A stretch of DNA of 32,583 bases from Planctomycetia bacterium (GTDB taxonomy: Bacteria > Planctomycetota > PLA2 > JAEUHO01), in assembly GCA_016795345.1 (NCBI GenBank), contig JAEUHO010000426.1:1-32583 (forward strand), written 5' to 3'. The position numbers and the translations under genes are program-made. Below are positions 14,536 through 22,745 of the stretch, piece after piece (the first letter of the stretch is position 1; each line of letters starts with the position of its first letter). The notes under the pieces were generated by a model. That model did not search any database. It was not told the origin of the DNA and was given only the letters and a program-made list of their open reading frames with translations.

Positions 14536-15621
14536 ATGAAGCCCACGCACGCGATGCACGACCTCGGCCAGAGCCTCTGGCTCGACAACATCACCCGCGA
14601 CCTGCTCGACGACGGCACGCTGCGCCGCTACGTGGACGAGTGGTCGGTGACGGGCCTCACGTCGAACCCGACGATCTTCGAGCAGGCGCTCAAGAACAGC
14701 CGCGCGTACGACGCGTCCATCGCGACCCGCGTCGCCCGCGGCGAGCGCGGCGAGGCGCTCTTCTTCGCCCTCGCGATCGAGGACCTCGCGCGCGCGGCGG
14801 ACGTGTTCGCGCCGGTCCACCAGCGCACGGCGGGCGTCGACGGCTACGTCTCGCTCGAGGTCTCGCCCCTGCTCGCGTACGACACGAAGGCGACGATCGA
14901 CGCGGCCCGCGCGCTCCACGCGCAGGCGGGCCGGCGCAACCTCATGATCAAGATCCCGGGCACGCGCGAGGGGCTCCCGGCGATCGAGGAGGCGATCTTC
15001 GCGGGCGTCCCGGTCAACGTGACGCTCCTCTTCTCGCGCGAGCACTACCTCGCGGCCGCCGAGGCGTGGCTGCGCGGCGTCGAGCGCCGCATCGCCGCGG
15101 GCCAGAACCCCGACGTGGCGTCGGTGGCGTCGGTGTTCGTGAGCCGCTGGGACGGCGCGGTGGCGGCGCAGGTGCCGCCGGAGCTCAAGAACCGCCTCGG
15201 CATCGCCGTCGCGAAGCGGACGTTCGCCGCGGCGTGCGCGCTCTTCGCGTCGCCGCGCTGGCAGCGCGCGTTCAACGCCGGCGCCCGGCCGCAACGCGTC
15301 CTGTGGGCCAGCACGGGCACCAAGGACCCCGCCGCGTCGGACGTCCTCTACGTCGAGGCGCTGGCCGCGCCGCTGACGGTCGACACCGTGCCCGAGGCGA
15401 CGCTCAAGGCATTCGCGGACCACGGGAAGGTGGACGCGCCGCTGCCGCGGGACGGCGGCGACGCCGAGGCGGTCCTCGCGCGGTTCGCGGCGGCGGGCGT
15501 CGACGTCGCGGCGCTCGCGACGAAGCTCCAGGACGACGGCGCGAAGGCGTTCGTGAAGTCGTGGAACGAGCTGATCGCCCGGCTCGCCACGAAGGTGGGC
15601 GCGGTCACCGGCGTCGCCTGA
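14536..15621 (+). CDS. tal: Transaldolase
   Basis: This encodes 361 residues, the length of the longer bacterial transaldolase subfamily. It transfers a dihydroxyacetone unit from sedoheptulose-7-P or fructose-6-P in the non-oxidative pentose phosphate pathway. The Schiff-base lysine is Lys139 in NLMIKIPGT. Other family stretches are [65 protein letters not shown] and [19 protein letters not shown] at 14536 has GAGGCGGA nearby; the second Met six residues on is an alternative. The pgi gene follows 37 bp later, so both sugar-phosphate enzymes are probably cotranscribed. The stop TGA is part of a dispersed repeat arm. Confidence 0.96.
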   Translation: MKPTHAMHDLGQSLWLDNITRDLLDDGTLRRYVDEWSVTGLTSNPTIFEQALKNSRAYDASIATRVARGERGEALFFALAIEDLARAADVFAPVHQRTAGVDGYVSLEVSPLLAYDTKATIDAARALHAQAGRRNLMIKIPGTREGLPAIEEAIFAGVPVNVTLLFSREHYLAAAEAWLRGVERRIAAGQNPDVASVASVFVSRWDGAVAAQVPPELKNRLGIAVAKRTFAAACALFASPRWQRAFNAGARPQRVLWASTGTKDPAASDVLYVEALAAPLTVDTVPEATLKAFADHGKVDAPLPRDGGDAEAVLARFAAAGVDVAALATKLQDDGAKAFVKSWNELIARLATKVGAVTGVA

Positions 15622-15633
15622 CGCGAGGCCCGG
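15619..15633 (+). repeat. Dispersed repeat arm fused to the tal stop codon
   Basis: TGACGCGAGGCCCGG, where TGA is the tal stop; the same 15 bases overlap the stop of the ABC permease gene (22762-22776). Confidence 0.75.
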
Positions 15634-15658
15634 CCGGCCCCAGACCCCGGAGGCTCCC

Positions 15659-17296
15659 ATGGCCGTCCCCCCGCTGCGCGCCCGGCCCGCGTTCGCCGCG
15701 CTCGCCGCCCACCACGCGGCGGCCGGCGGCCGCACGCTCCGCGAGCTGTTCGCGGCCGACCCGGGCCGCGGTGAGCGCCTGACGGCGGAGGGCGCGGGCG
15801 TCTTCCTCGACTACGCGAAGCAGCGCGTCACCGACGAGACGATGGCCCTGCTGCTGCGGCTCGCGGACGAGAGCGGCCTCGCCGCCCGGACCGCGGCGAT
15901 GTTCGCGGGCGAGCGCATCAACACGACGGAGGGCCGCGCGGTCCTCCACGTGGCGCTGCGCGCGCCGCGCGGCGCGCGGATCGTCGTGGACGGCGAGGAC
16001 GTCGTGCCGAAGGTGCACGAGGTGCTCGACCGCATGGCCGCGTTCGCCGACCGCGTGCGCGACGGCGCGTGGGCGGGGCACACGGGGAAGCGGATCCGCG
16101 CCGTCGTCAACGTCGGGATCGGCGGGAGCGACCTCGGGCCGGTGATGGCCCACCGCGCGCTGCGCCCCTGGGCCGACCCGTCGCTCGTGTTCCGCTTCGT
16201 CTCGAACGTGGACGCGACGGACCTCGTCGAGGCGACCCGCGGCCTCGACCCGGCCGAGACGCTGTTCGTCGTCGCGTCGAAGACCTTCACGACGCAGGAG
16301 ACCATGACGAACGCGGAGAGCGCGCGCGCCTGGCTGCTGCGCGGCCTCGGCGGCGACGCCCGCGCGGTGGCGCGCCACTTCGTCGCCGTCTCGACCGACG
16401 CGGCGCGCGTCAAGGCGTTCGGCATCGACCCCGCGAACATGTTCGGCTTCTGGGACTGGGTCGGCGGCCGCTACTCCATGGACTCGGCCATCGGCCTCTC
16501 GACGATGATCGCCGTGGGCCCGGCGCGCTTCCGCGAGCTGCTCGCGGGCTTCCACGCCATGGACGAGCACTTCCGCACCGCGCCGCCCGCGCGCAACCTG
16601 CCGGTGCTGAAGGCGCTGCTGTCGGTCTGGAACGTGAACTTCCTCGGGGCGACCTCGACGGCGGTCCTGCCGTACGACCAGTACCTCGAGCGGTTCCCCG
16701 CCTACCTGCAGCAGCTCGCGATGGAGAGCAACGGCAAACGCGTCCGGCTCGACGGCACCGCCGTCGACCACGACACCTGCCCCGTGTGGTGGGGCGAGCC
16801 CGGCACGAACGGCCAGCACTCCTTCTACCAGCTGCTCCACCAGGGCACGCGCGTCGTGCCCGTGGACTTCCTCGCGTGCGAACGGCCGGTCCACGACGTC
16901 GGCCGCCACCACGCGATGCTCCTCGCGAACGTCGTCGCGCAGGGCGAGGCCCTCGCGTTCGGGCGCACGGCGGCCGAGGTCCGCGCCGAGGGCACGCCCG
17001 AGGCCCTCGTCCCCCACCGCGTGTTCGAGGGCAACCGCCCGTCGAGCACGCTCCTCCTCGAGCGCCTCTCGCCCCACGCCCTCGGCGCGCTCGTCGCGCT
17101 CTACGAGCACCAGGTGTTCGTCGAGGGCACGCTGTGGGGCGTCAACTCGTTCGACCAATGGGGCGTCGAGCTCGGCAAGGTGCTCGCGTCGCGCGTCCTC
17201 GCGGAGCTCGAGGCCGACGCGCCGCCGGCCCCCGCCCACGACGGCTCGACGAACGCGCTGATCCGCCGGCTGCGCCGCGCGCGCGGCGCGCGCTGA
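15659..17296 (+). CDS. pgi: Glucose-6-phosphate isomerase
   Basis: This encodes 545 residues, normal for the E. coli-type enzyme that interconverts glucose-6-P and fructose-6-P. Visible signatures: [30 protein letters not shown] (phosphate-binding loop), [15 protein letters not shown], the catalytic Glu in MESNGKRV, His in [15 protein letters not shown], and the C-terminal [13 protein letters not shown] with the catalytic Lys. ATG at 15659 follows GGAG by 6 nt (GCTCCC). It is second in the tal-pgi operon and converges with the ROK kinase gene 6 bp away; both stops lie in the palindrome TGACCGCGGTCA. Pairing with tal suggests coordinated fructose-6-P handling. Confidence 0.97.
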   Translation: MAVPPLRARPAFAALAAHHAAAGGRTLRELFAADPGRGERLTAEGAGVFLDYAKQRVTDETMALLLRLADESGLAARTAAMFAGERINTTEGRAVLHVALRAPRGARIVVDGEDVVPKVHEVLDRMAAFADRVRDGAWAGHTGKRIRAVVNVGIGGSDLGPVMAHRALRPWADPSLVFRFVSNVDATDLVEATRGLDPAETLFVVASKTFTTQETMTNAESARAWLLRGLGGDARAVARHFVAVSTDAARVKAFGIDPANMFGFWDWVGGRYSMDSAIGLSTMIAVGPARFRELLAGFHAMDEHFRTAPPARNLPVLKALLSVWNVNFLGATSTAVLPYDQYLERFPAYLQQLAMESNGKRVRLDGTAVDHDTCPVWWGEPGTNGQHSFYQLLHQGTRVVPVDFLACERPVHDVGRHHAMLLANVVAQGEALAFGRTAAEVRAEGTPEALVPHRVFEGNRPSSTLLLERLSPHALGALVALYEHQVFVEGTLWGVNSFDQWGVELGKVLASRVLAELEADAPPAPAHDGSTNALIRRLRRARGAR

Positions 17297-17302
17297 CCGC
17301 GG

Positions 17303-18001
17303 TCACGCCGGCCGGGAGCGGCGGGTCCGCGGTCGCGCGGCGGGCCGGGCCTCGCCGTCCCAGAGCCTCGCGCCGCCCTCGATCGCCGCGTCCTCGGGGG
17401 CCCGCGTCGCGCCCGCGGGGAGCGTCCGCAGCCCGCGCGTCGCGCCGCCGCCGAGCACCACGTCGCGCACCTGCAGCGCCGCCCGCAGCCGGGCCACGAC
17501 GTCCGCGACGTCGGCCCGCCATCGCGCGGCGCCCTGCCGCACGCGCCCGCGGTGCCCGACGCAGTCCTCGAACGTGTACCGGCCGCGATACGGCAGGTGC
17601 CCGAGTTCCATCGGCACGAGCACGCCGTCCACCACGAGCGTCGAGCCGAGGCCGGTCCCGAGGCCGAGGAAGAGCATCGTCCCGCCGCGGTACGCGCCGA
17701 GCGCCTGCATCGCGGCGTCGTTGACGATCCGCACGGGCCGGTCGAACGCCTTCTCGAAGTCGAAGCCGACCCAGCCCGGGCCGAGGTTCACGGGCTCCTT
17801 CGCGATCCGCCCGTCGACCACGGGGCCGGGATAGCCGAGCGCGACGCGGTCGATCGTCCGCGCGCCGAGGGCGGCGCGCACGCGCGCGACCATCACCGCG
17901 GCGGACAGGCGCGGCCCCGAACGGACGCGCGCGCGCCAGCCCGTGCCCGTGATCGCGAGCTTCACGCTCGAGCCGCCGACGTCCACGACGAGGATCCGCA
18001 T
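17303..18001 (-). CDS. ROK-family glucokinase (polyphosphate-glucokinase-like)
   Basis: This encodes 232 residues of the ROK sugar-kinase fold. The N-terminal phosphate loop RILVVDVGGSSVKLAI, VALGYPGPVVDGRI, the catalytic Asp in VRIVNDAAMQALGAY, the second phosphate loop LFLGLGTGLGSTLVVDG and VPMELGHLPY are as in polyphosphate/ATP glucokinases; the zinc cluster of many ROK proteins is absent. It would make glucose-6-P, the substrate of Pgi next door. The last 20 residues (GEARPAARPR and basic tail) are encoded by a dispersed repeat arm and look like an acquired extension. ATG at 18001 follows GGAGG. Donor (polyphosphate or ATP) is not provable from sequence alone. Confidence 0.88.
   Translation of the reverse strand: MRILVVDVGGSSVKLAITGTGWRARVRSGPRLSAAVMVARVRAALGARTIDRVALGYPGPVVDGRIAKEPVNLGPGWVGFDFEKAFDRPVRIVNDAAMQALGAYRGGTMLFLGLGTGLGSTLVVDGVLVPMELGHLPYRGRYTFEDCVGHRGRVRQGAARWRADVADVVARLRAALQVRDVVLGGGATRGLRTLPAGATRAPEDAAIEGGARLWDGEARPAARPRTRRSRPA
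17345..17361 (-). repeat. Dispersed repeat arm inside the 3' end of the ROK gene
   Basis: On minus: GGGACGGCGAGGCCCGG. From GCGAGGCCC onward 22 bp are identical to the copy in the beta-propeller gene at 26233. Translated as DGEARP. Confidence 0.7.
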
Positions 18002-18087
18002 CACGCCTCCGGCCGCGTGGCCACCGGCCACCCCGCGAGTCTGGCATGCCCCGTGGGTCGGGCCCGACCCCGGGTCGCGGCCGCCCT

Positions 18088-18133
18088 CCCGGGACCGCGA
18101 GGCCCGGTGGCCGGCGGGCCTCGCGGTCCCGGG
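18088..18133. repeat. Dispersed palindromic repeat, perfect complete copy
   Basis: Arms of 19 bp (18088-18106 CCCGGGACCGCGAGGCCCG and 18115-18133) are exact reverse complements around the 8-nt loop GTGGCCGG. It lies 34 bp downstream of the rtcB stop. Bases 18086-18120 are identical to 20125-20159. Confidence 0.95.
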
Positions 18134-18166
18134 AAGAGGATCGGCGCGGCGCGGGACCGTGCCACG

Positions 18167-19312
18167 TCAGGTGCCCTTGTGGACGAGCATCGGCCGGAGC
18201 CGGCGCACGACCCGCACGAGGTCGGCCTGCGCGCGCAGGACGGCCCCGATCTCGCGGTAGGCCGAGGGCGCCTCCTCGACGAGGTCGCGCGCGCGGCGCG
18301 CGTCGAACGCGACGTCGCCCATCTCGCGACGCAGCGTGGCGACCGAGACGCGGCGGCGCGCCTCCCCGCGCGAGAGAACGCGGCCGGCGCCGTGCGAGCA
18401 CGACGCCATCGCGGCGGCGGCCCCGCGGCCCTCGGTGTGGAACGACCACGTGCCCATGGAGCCCGGGACGATCCCGCGCTCGCCGGCCGCCGCGCTCACG
18501 GCGCCCTTGCGGTGCACGAGGAGCGCCTCCCCCGCGTGCGTCTCGCGACGCACGTGGTTGTGGAGGCAGCCGAAGCGCGAGCCCGGCACCGGACGCGCGC
18601 CGAGGACGTCGGCGAGGACGCCCGCGGTCGCGTCGAGCATGGCCGCGCGGCTCGCCTCGGCGTAGGCGAGCGCCCACGCGAGGTCGCCGAGGTAGGCGCG
18701 GCCGTCGTCGCCGTCGGCCGGGAGGCCGGGGAGACCGACGTCGGCGCGGCGCGCGCGGGCGTGGTGGAACGCGTGGATCGCGGGCCCCACGGCGCGCGAG
18801 CCGCTGTGCACCATGGCCCACAGCCGGTCGTCGGCGTCGGCCTGGAGCTCGAGGAATTGGTTGCCGCGACCGAGCGTCGCGAACTCCACGCGGCCGTCGC
18901 GCGCGGCCACCGTCGCGAGGGACGGGGCCGAGAGCGCGTCGGGGTCGAGTGGCGGCGGGAGCGCGACACGCGACGCGGGCCCGCCGCGGCGCACCGGTGG
19001 GACGGCGCGGCCGAGGCCGTCGAGGATCGTGCGCGCCACCGACGGTTCGCGGAGCGGGGCCGCGGGGACGTCGAACGCCTCCGCGGCCATCCCGCAGCCG
19101 ATGTCGCGGCCGACCGCGTCGGGGAAGACGCGGTCGGTCGCGCCGGTCACGACGCCGACGCACACGCCGTCGGCGAAGTGGACGTCGGGGAGGACCACGA
19201 CGCGCACGACGCCGGGCGTGCGCGCGAGGAGGTCGAGGGGGCCGCGCACCTCGCGCGGGAGCGCGCCCGCGAGCCAGGTCCGCACCGACGCGCGCGGGAC
19301 GTCGGCGCTCAT
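18167..19312 (-). CDS. rtcB: RtcB RNA ligase (3'-phosphate/5'-OH)
   Basis: This encodes 381 residues, close to the shorter bacterial RtcB enzymes, which join RNA 2',3'-cyclic or 3'-phosphate to 5'-OH ends using GTP and Mn2+. Family sites: LPDVHFADGVCVG, VGRDIGCGMAA (metal ligands Asp70, Cys73), LGRGNQFLELQ, VHSGSRAVGP (His169), HNHVRRETHAGEALLVHRKGA (His251), GIVPGSMGTWSF, and SHGAGRVLSRGEA with His307, the expected guanylylated residue. Position 152 is Gln where family members usually have the metal-binding His. The ATG at 19312 overlaps the stop of the RbfA-like gene by 4 bp. No archease gene is seen. Confidence 0.94.
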   Translation of the reverse strand: MSADVPRASVRTWLAGALPREVRGPLDLLARTPGVVRVVVLPDVHFADGVCVGVVTGATDRVFPDAVGRDIGCGMAAEAFDVPAAPLREPSVARTILDGLGRAVPPVRRGGPASRVALPPPLDPDALSAPSLATVAARDGRVEFATLGRGNQFLELQADADDRLWAMVHSGSRAVGPAIHAFHHARARRADVGLPGLPADGDDGRAYLGDLAWALAYAEASRAAMLDATAGVLADVLGARPVPGSRFGCLHNHVRRETHAGEALLVHRKGAVSAAAGERGIVPGSMGTWSFHTEGRGAAAAMASCSHGAGRVLSRGEARRRVSVATLRREMGDVAFDARRARDLVEEAPSAYREIGAVLRAQADLVRVVRRLRPMLVHKGT

Positions 19313-19722
19313 GCCGAGCCCCCTTCCCGCGCGACGGCGAAGACGAGGTCCGGGACGCGTCGGCGGCGGAGGCCCGCGGCGAGCTCCGCGCGCAGCCGGG
19401 GCCGGACGGCCTCGAGCCACGCGAGGAGGGACGACGGGACCGCGCCGGCGTCGAACGGCGCGACGACGACCCGGAGACGTGACGCGTCGGGCGCGGGCCC
19501 GACGGCGACGACGTGGCAGGAAGGGAGCGCCTCGTCGGCCGAGAGGCCGGCGAGCGCGAGGGTCAGGAGGCGGGCCACCTGACCGCAGAGACGATCGGTC
19601 GCGTGCGTGCCGTCGGGAGGACGGCCGGCGCGACGGAGGAGACGGGGATCGACCCCGTCGTCCTCGTGGAGGACGTGACAGGGCGGGGGCGACGTGCGCC
19701 TCCCGCGGCGGTGCTTCGACAT
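19309..19722 (-). CDS. RbfA-like KH-domain protein coupled to rtcB
   Basis: This encodes 137 residues. From about residue 45 the pattern follows ribosome-binding factor A, a small KH-fold protein that binds 16S rRNA during 30S maturation: TDRLCGQVARLLTLALAG (helix 1), CHVVAVGPAPDASRLRVVVAP (strands, with D-x-S-x-L/A-x-V), LLAWLEAVRPRLRAELAAGL and RRRVPDLVFAVA (the R-x-V-P-x-L-x-F closing strand). The first 45 residues are an unusual Arg/Pro/His-rich extension. The start at 19722 is the nearest ATG upstream; GAGG lies a few bases before it. The open frame extends further as low-complexity sequence. It may be a paralogue rather than the housekeeping RbfA. The ATGA overlap couples it to RtcB. 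Confidence 0.75.
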   Translation of the reverse strand: MSKHRRGRRTSPPPCHVLHEDDGVDPRLLRRAGRPPDGTHATDRLCGQVARLLTLALAGLSADEALPSCHVVAVGPAPDASRLRVVVAPFDAGAVPSSLLAWLEAVRPRLRAELAAGLRRRRVPDLVFAVAREGGSA

Positions 19723-20052
19723 GGACCTCGGGCCGAGCCGCGCGATGGGCGCGCTCGGGGCGTTCCCCGCCTCGGGCGGTGGACGACGGTCGGGCTCCCC
19801 GGGGATCCGCGACGACGGGCCCCATCGACCCGTGACCGTGCCGGCCCGAGGGCCGTTCACTCACGAGGCGTGCGGACTCACGTCGCCGACGATCGGCGGA
19901 CGGCGGGGAAAGGGCGATCCGGCGGGTGAGGAGAACCTACGCCCGCGACGCCGGGAGGCTCGACGAGTGATCACGGAACGTCGGTGCAATCGGGTCCACG
20001 TCGGCCTCCTTCCCGCGACCGTGGCGAGGGCCTCGCCAGAGTTCGCACATGG
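19723..20052 (-). other. Structured leader or small RNA region, no credible gene
   Basis: This gene-free stretch lies between a good minus-strand promoter (20081-20053) and the RbfA-like start. It has perfect small hairpins: 20022-20038 (7-bp stem, 3-nt loop), 19884-19898 (6-bp stem) and CGGCCC-TC-GGGCCG near 19850. It also holds more A/T than its surroundings near the promoter. I see no T-loop consensus of a tRNA and no conserved SRP, RNase P or tmRNA segment. The short open frames in it are low-complexity. Confidence 0.4.
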
Positions 20053-20081
20053 ATCATAGCCTCAGCGCGCGTGCCGGGCAA
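20053..20081 (-). promoter_or_regulatory. Sigma-70-like promoter upstream of rbfA-like/rtcB
   Basis: On minus: TTGCCC (20081-20076), exactly 17 nt, TATGAT (20058-20053). This is the best housekeeping-type promoter in the window. Transcription would start near 20046, about 325 nt before the first gene. Confidence 0.6.
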
Positions 20082-20126
20082 GGCGCCACACGCGCTCGCG
20101 TCGCCGAAGTCGGCGGCGGTCGTGCT

Positions 20127-20160
20127 CCCGGGACCGCGAGGCCCGGTGGCCGGCGGGCCC
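20127..20160 (+). repeat. Dispersed palindromic repeat, left arm plus loop
   Basis: Left arm CCCGGGACCGCGAGGCCCG, loop GTGGCCGG and the first bases of the right arm are identical to the copy at 18088; the right arm then diverges. It lies 43 bp downstream of the stop at 20203 and upstream of the rtcB promoter. Confidence 0.9.
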
Positions 20161-20202
20161 TCCGGACGATCGGGCATTCGCGCTTCCGCCCGCGAAGCGT
20201 CG

Positions 20203-21594
20203 TCAGCGCGGCAGATGGACGACGACGACCTCGTCGCCGTGGGATCCGGCATCGTCCGGATCGTCGCTCGGGGCACCCTCGTCATCCACGCGATCGGGAC
20301 CGACGGACCACACGCGCGCCGGAGACCCCGCGGCGTACCGGAGCGGCCGACCCGTCCACGGATCCGTCGACACCGCCGGCAGGAACGCGGGGACCAGCGC
20401 GTCGAGGCGATCCGGGAACCGCCCGTGCGTGTCGGCGTGGAGCCGCAGCGCGAGCGCCGTGCGGGCGAGTCGCCAAGAGGTCGACAAGCGCAGGGCCTGT
20501 CGCAGCACCATCGGCACCGTGATCAGGTGCATCCCGGCGATCTTGTTCTCGACGCCGTCGGTGAGGACGATGGCCGCCTCGCGGGCGGCGTGCAGATCCG
20601 CGTCGCTCCCCACCTCGAGCGCGGCAACGCGGCTCCACGCGGCATCCCCTTCCTCGAGCGCGGCGGCACGGAAGACCCGCAGCGACCACAGGTGACGCCA
20701 CCCGGTGTTGACGAACGCGTCCCCGTCGAGGTTACGAGCCGACCAGAGCCCGAAGAACGTCGTACGCTCCACGTCCACGTAGTCGGACCAGGGCAGCCGC
20801 GCTGCCTCCAGTCGGTCGAGGACGTCCGCGAGCTCGCGCGCCGCATCGACGGGCAGGGGTCCCGAAGCGGAGACCTCCGCGAAGCGTAGGAGACCGGCCC
20901 GCATCGGGGTCACACCCAGGAATCGTGGCAGCGCTCCGCCCGTCCGCTCGAGATCCGCGCCCAGCGCGATGAGCGCGGTGATCACGCGCAGCGCGGGGCC
21001 ACGCTCGCCGCGCGCGACGTGCCGACGAACGACCGCTTCGGCCCAGAACGTGCCGCGACCCCGGCGCACCATCGGATCCAGCTCCGTTTTCCGGGCGACG
21101 CGATCGACGATTGGGGCAGGGGGACGGCTCGGCGCGCGAAGGACCGCGAGCAGCGCCTCGATCGGCTCGGGGTGGGCGGCGATGACCTGGTCCTGATGCT
21201 CCGGGGAGGCGTCGACCGGCGGATCGCCACGGGAGTGATCGACGTCCTCCGGGTCGCGGAGCGCGTCCTGGTCCCGCGGCGGCACGCGGTCGATCGCAGC
21301 GACAAAGCGGTCCGCCGCGTCCTCGGCCGAGGCCGATCCGTCGGCGGCGAGGAGCGCCGGCCGCCCGCGATCCCGCGTCTCCACCGAACCCCGCTCGCGC
21401 TCGAAGCGCGCGCGATAGGCCTCGATCGTCCGCACCGCTCGCGTGTGCACGACCGCGACGGTCGCGCCGGCCGCGAGCACCAGGGCGCCGAGCCCCCACG
21501 CGACGACGCGCACCACGCGGTGCCGGCGGCGCGCGGGCGTGGGGTCGAGCATCGGGTCGCCGGCTTCCGGTGGATCGTCGGAACCCGAGGTCAT
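20203..21594 (-). CDS. Membrane-anchored protein with pseudopilin-like C-terminus
   Basis: This encodes 463 residues. A short basic N-terminus precedes one membrane helix (VVAWGLGALVLAAGATVAVV), so most of the protein is outside the membrane. The long middle is helical and rich in Arg, Glu and Ala. Near residue 370 comes STSWRLARTALALRLHADTH, then GRFPDRLDALVPAFLP and DPWTGRPLRYAAG, a segment that in planctomycete-type proteins resembles the tail of type II secretion pseudopilins. Function is unknown. ATG at 21594 follows GGGAGG; a TAGCAT box lies at 21613-21618. A single-gene unit. Confidence 0.8.
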   Translation of the reverse strand: MTSGSDDPPEAGDPMLDPTPARRRHRVVRVVAWGLGALVLAAGATVAVVHTRAVRTIEAYRARFERERGSVETRDRGRPALLAADGSASAEDAADRFVAAIDRVPPRDQDALRDPEDVDHSRGDPPVDASPEHQDQVIAAHPEPIEALLAVLRAPSRPPAPIVDRVARKTELDPMVRRGRGTFWAEAVVRRHVARGERGPALRVITALIALGADLERTGGALPRFLGVTPMRAGLLRFAEVSASGPLPVDAARELADVLDRLEAARLPWSDYVDVERTTFFGLWSARNLDGDAFVNTGWRHLWSLRVFRAAALEEGDAAWSRVAALEVGSDADLHAAREAAIVLTDGVENKIAGMHLITVPMVLRQALRLSTSWRLARTALALRLHADTHGRFPDRLDALVPAFLPAVSTDPWTGRPLRYAAGSPARVWSVGPDRVDDEGAPSDDPDDAGSHGDEVVVVHLPR

Positions 21595-21612
21595 CGCAAC
21601 CCTCCCCCGACG

Positions 21613-21618
21613 ATGCTA
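21613..21618 (-). promoter_or_regulatory. -10-like box for the 20203-21594 gene
   Basis: This reads TAGCAT on minus, 18 nt before the ATG, leaving room for the GGGAGG ribosome site. No -35 is evident. Confidence 0.35.
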
Positions 21619-21692
21619 CCGGGCCGCGGGGATGCGGCGCGCCCCCGCCGGTTCGGCCCCCCCAACGGCTCCGATCGCCCGGCGCGCGGGGC

Positions 21693-22721
21693 CTATCGCC
21701 GGTCGCCGACCGGGAGGTCCTCGCGGAGCCGCAGGGGCAGCGTGCCGGGGATGCGCCCGCCCATCGACGCGACCCAGCGGCGCTGGCGCTGCGCGGGCGT
21801 CCTCCCGTCGTCCGGGCCGTCCGCCATCGACACGAGGACGTCGCGCTCGACGGGGGTGGACCACACCACCGTCCGCTCCACCATCCCATTCACGACCACC
21901 GCGATCGGCAGCCCGAGGTTGCGCGTCGAGAACGCACGGAACCCGCCTCGGTACTCGGGCTTGATCTCGAAGACCACCGCCTCGACCCCGGCCGCATCCC
22001 GCGCCGGCCGCACGTCGGATAGCGCCGCGCCGGAGAGGAGCTCGGCCCCTTCCGCGGGCAACTCGAGCACGGCGAAGTGCTCGGGCGACGTCGGCGGCTC
22101 GGCGGCTTCCCCGCGCCAGCGGCCCGCGAGGACGTAGCGCGGGTCGGACGGCACGTACCGCTCGCCGCTCTCCCGCGCGGCCGCGAAACGACCGACCTCG
22201 TGGACCTTGAAGGCCTCGAAGCCGTCCGCCGTGGCGGGGAACGCCACGCCCCCCGCGGCGGACGCGCCCGCCCAGGGGATCTCACGCGCGCGCCCGCCGT
22301 CGCGCGGCGGAGACGACGGGAGGACCTCCACGCGGAAGTCGAGCGAGCCCATGGGCTCCGACGTGCTCAGCCCCGCGACGGCCGCGCGGACGCGCTCGAC
22401 GTCGCGGGGGTCCCTCAGCCCGATCTCGATCGCCGGCGTCTCCGGCACGACCGACACGCTCGCGCCGGTGACGCCGAGCTCCGCCAACCGGATCCCGATC
22501 ACGTCGCGGGCGCGCTCGAACCGCGCCAGGTCGGACCCGCGGACCCCGCGGGCCGCGATGTACGGCTCGAGGACCCTCACGTACCGCAGGCGCGCCGGCC
22601 ACACGGGCGCGACGCGCTCGCGCTCGCGCCGTGCGTCGCCGGCCACGACGACAGCGATGACCGCGGCCGCCGCGAGCGCGGCGAGCAGCATCCACAGGCT
22701 CGCGGTCCGGCGCGGGGTCAC
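21693..22721 (-). CDS. Membrane-anchored SecD-periplasmic-domain-like protein
   Basis: This encodes 342 residues. One N-terminal helix (SLWMLLAALAAAAVIAVVVA) anchors it. The rest recalls the periplasmic P1 region of SecD: RDVIGIRLAELGVTGASVSVV matches the 'R-ALGV-x-E' ferredoxin-like repeat, and VVFEIKPEYRGGFRAFSTRNLGLPIAVVVNGMVERTVVWSTP matches 'F-F-T-N-G-x-LAIVLDG-V-SAPV' in the P1 head. None of the later SecD transmembrane helices is present, so it cannot be a full translocation motor. It may be an orphan P1 protein with its own partner. GTG at 22721 follows GGAGGAG. Upstream TATCCT at 22751-22746. Confidence 0.75.
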   Translation of the reverse strand: MTPRRTASLWMLLAALAAAAVIAVVVAGDARRERERVAPVWPARLRYVRVLEPYIAARGVRGSDLARFERARDVIGIRLAELGVTGASVSVVPETPAIEIGLRDPRDVERVRAAVAGLSTSEPMGSLDFRVEVLPSSPPRDGGRAREIPWAGASAAGGVAFPATADGFEAFKVHEVGRFAAARESGERYVPSDPRYVLAGRWRGEAAEPPTSPEHFAVLELPAEGAELLSGAALSDVRPARDAAGVEAVVFEIKPEYRGGFRAFSTRNLGLPIAVVVNGMVERTVVWSTPVERDVLVSMADGPDDGRTPAQRQRRWVASMGGRIPGTLPLRLREDLPVGDRR

Positions 22722-22745
22722 CGTGCGTCTCCTCCGGAGGCCGCG

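Noticed and set aside
18167-19722. A phage-defence or toxin-antitoxin system around rtcB
   Set aside because: No nuclease, toxin or anticodon-nuclease gene is adjacent; the partner is RbfA-like.
20024-20050. A short minus-strand ORF starting at ATG 20050
   Set aside because: The ATG is only 2 nt past the -10 box, so the start would lie outside the transcript, and the peptide has no recognisable feature.
19723-20202. tRNA, SRP RNA, RNase P RNA or tmRNA in the 480-bp gap
   Set aside because: No T-loop consensus, acceptor pairing or conserved RNA motif could be found on either strand.
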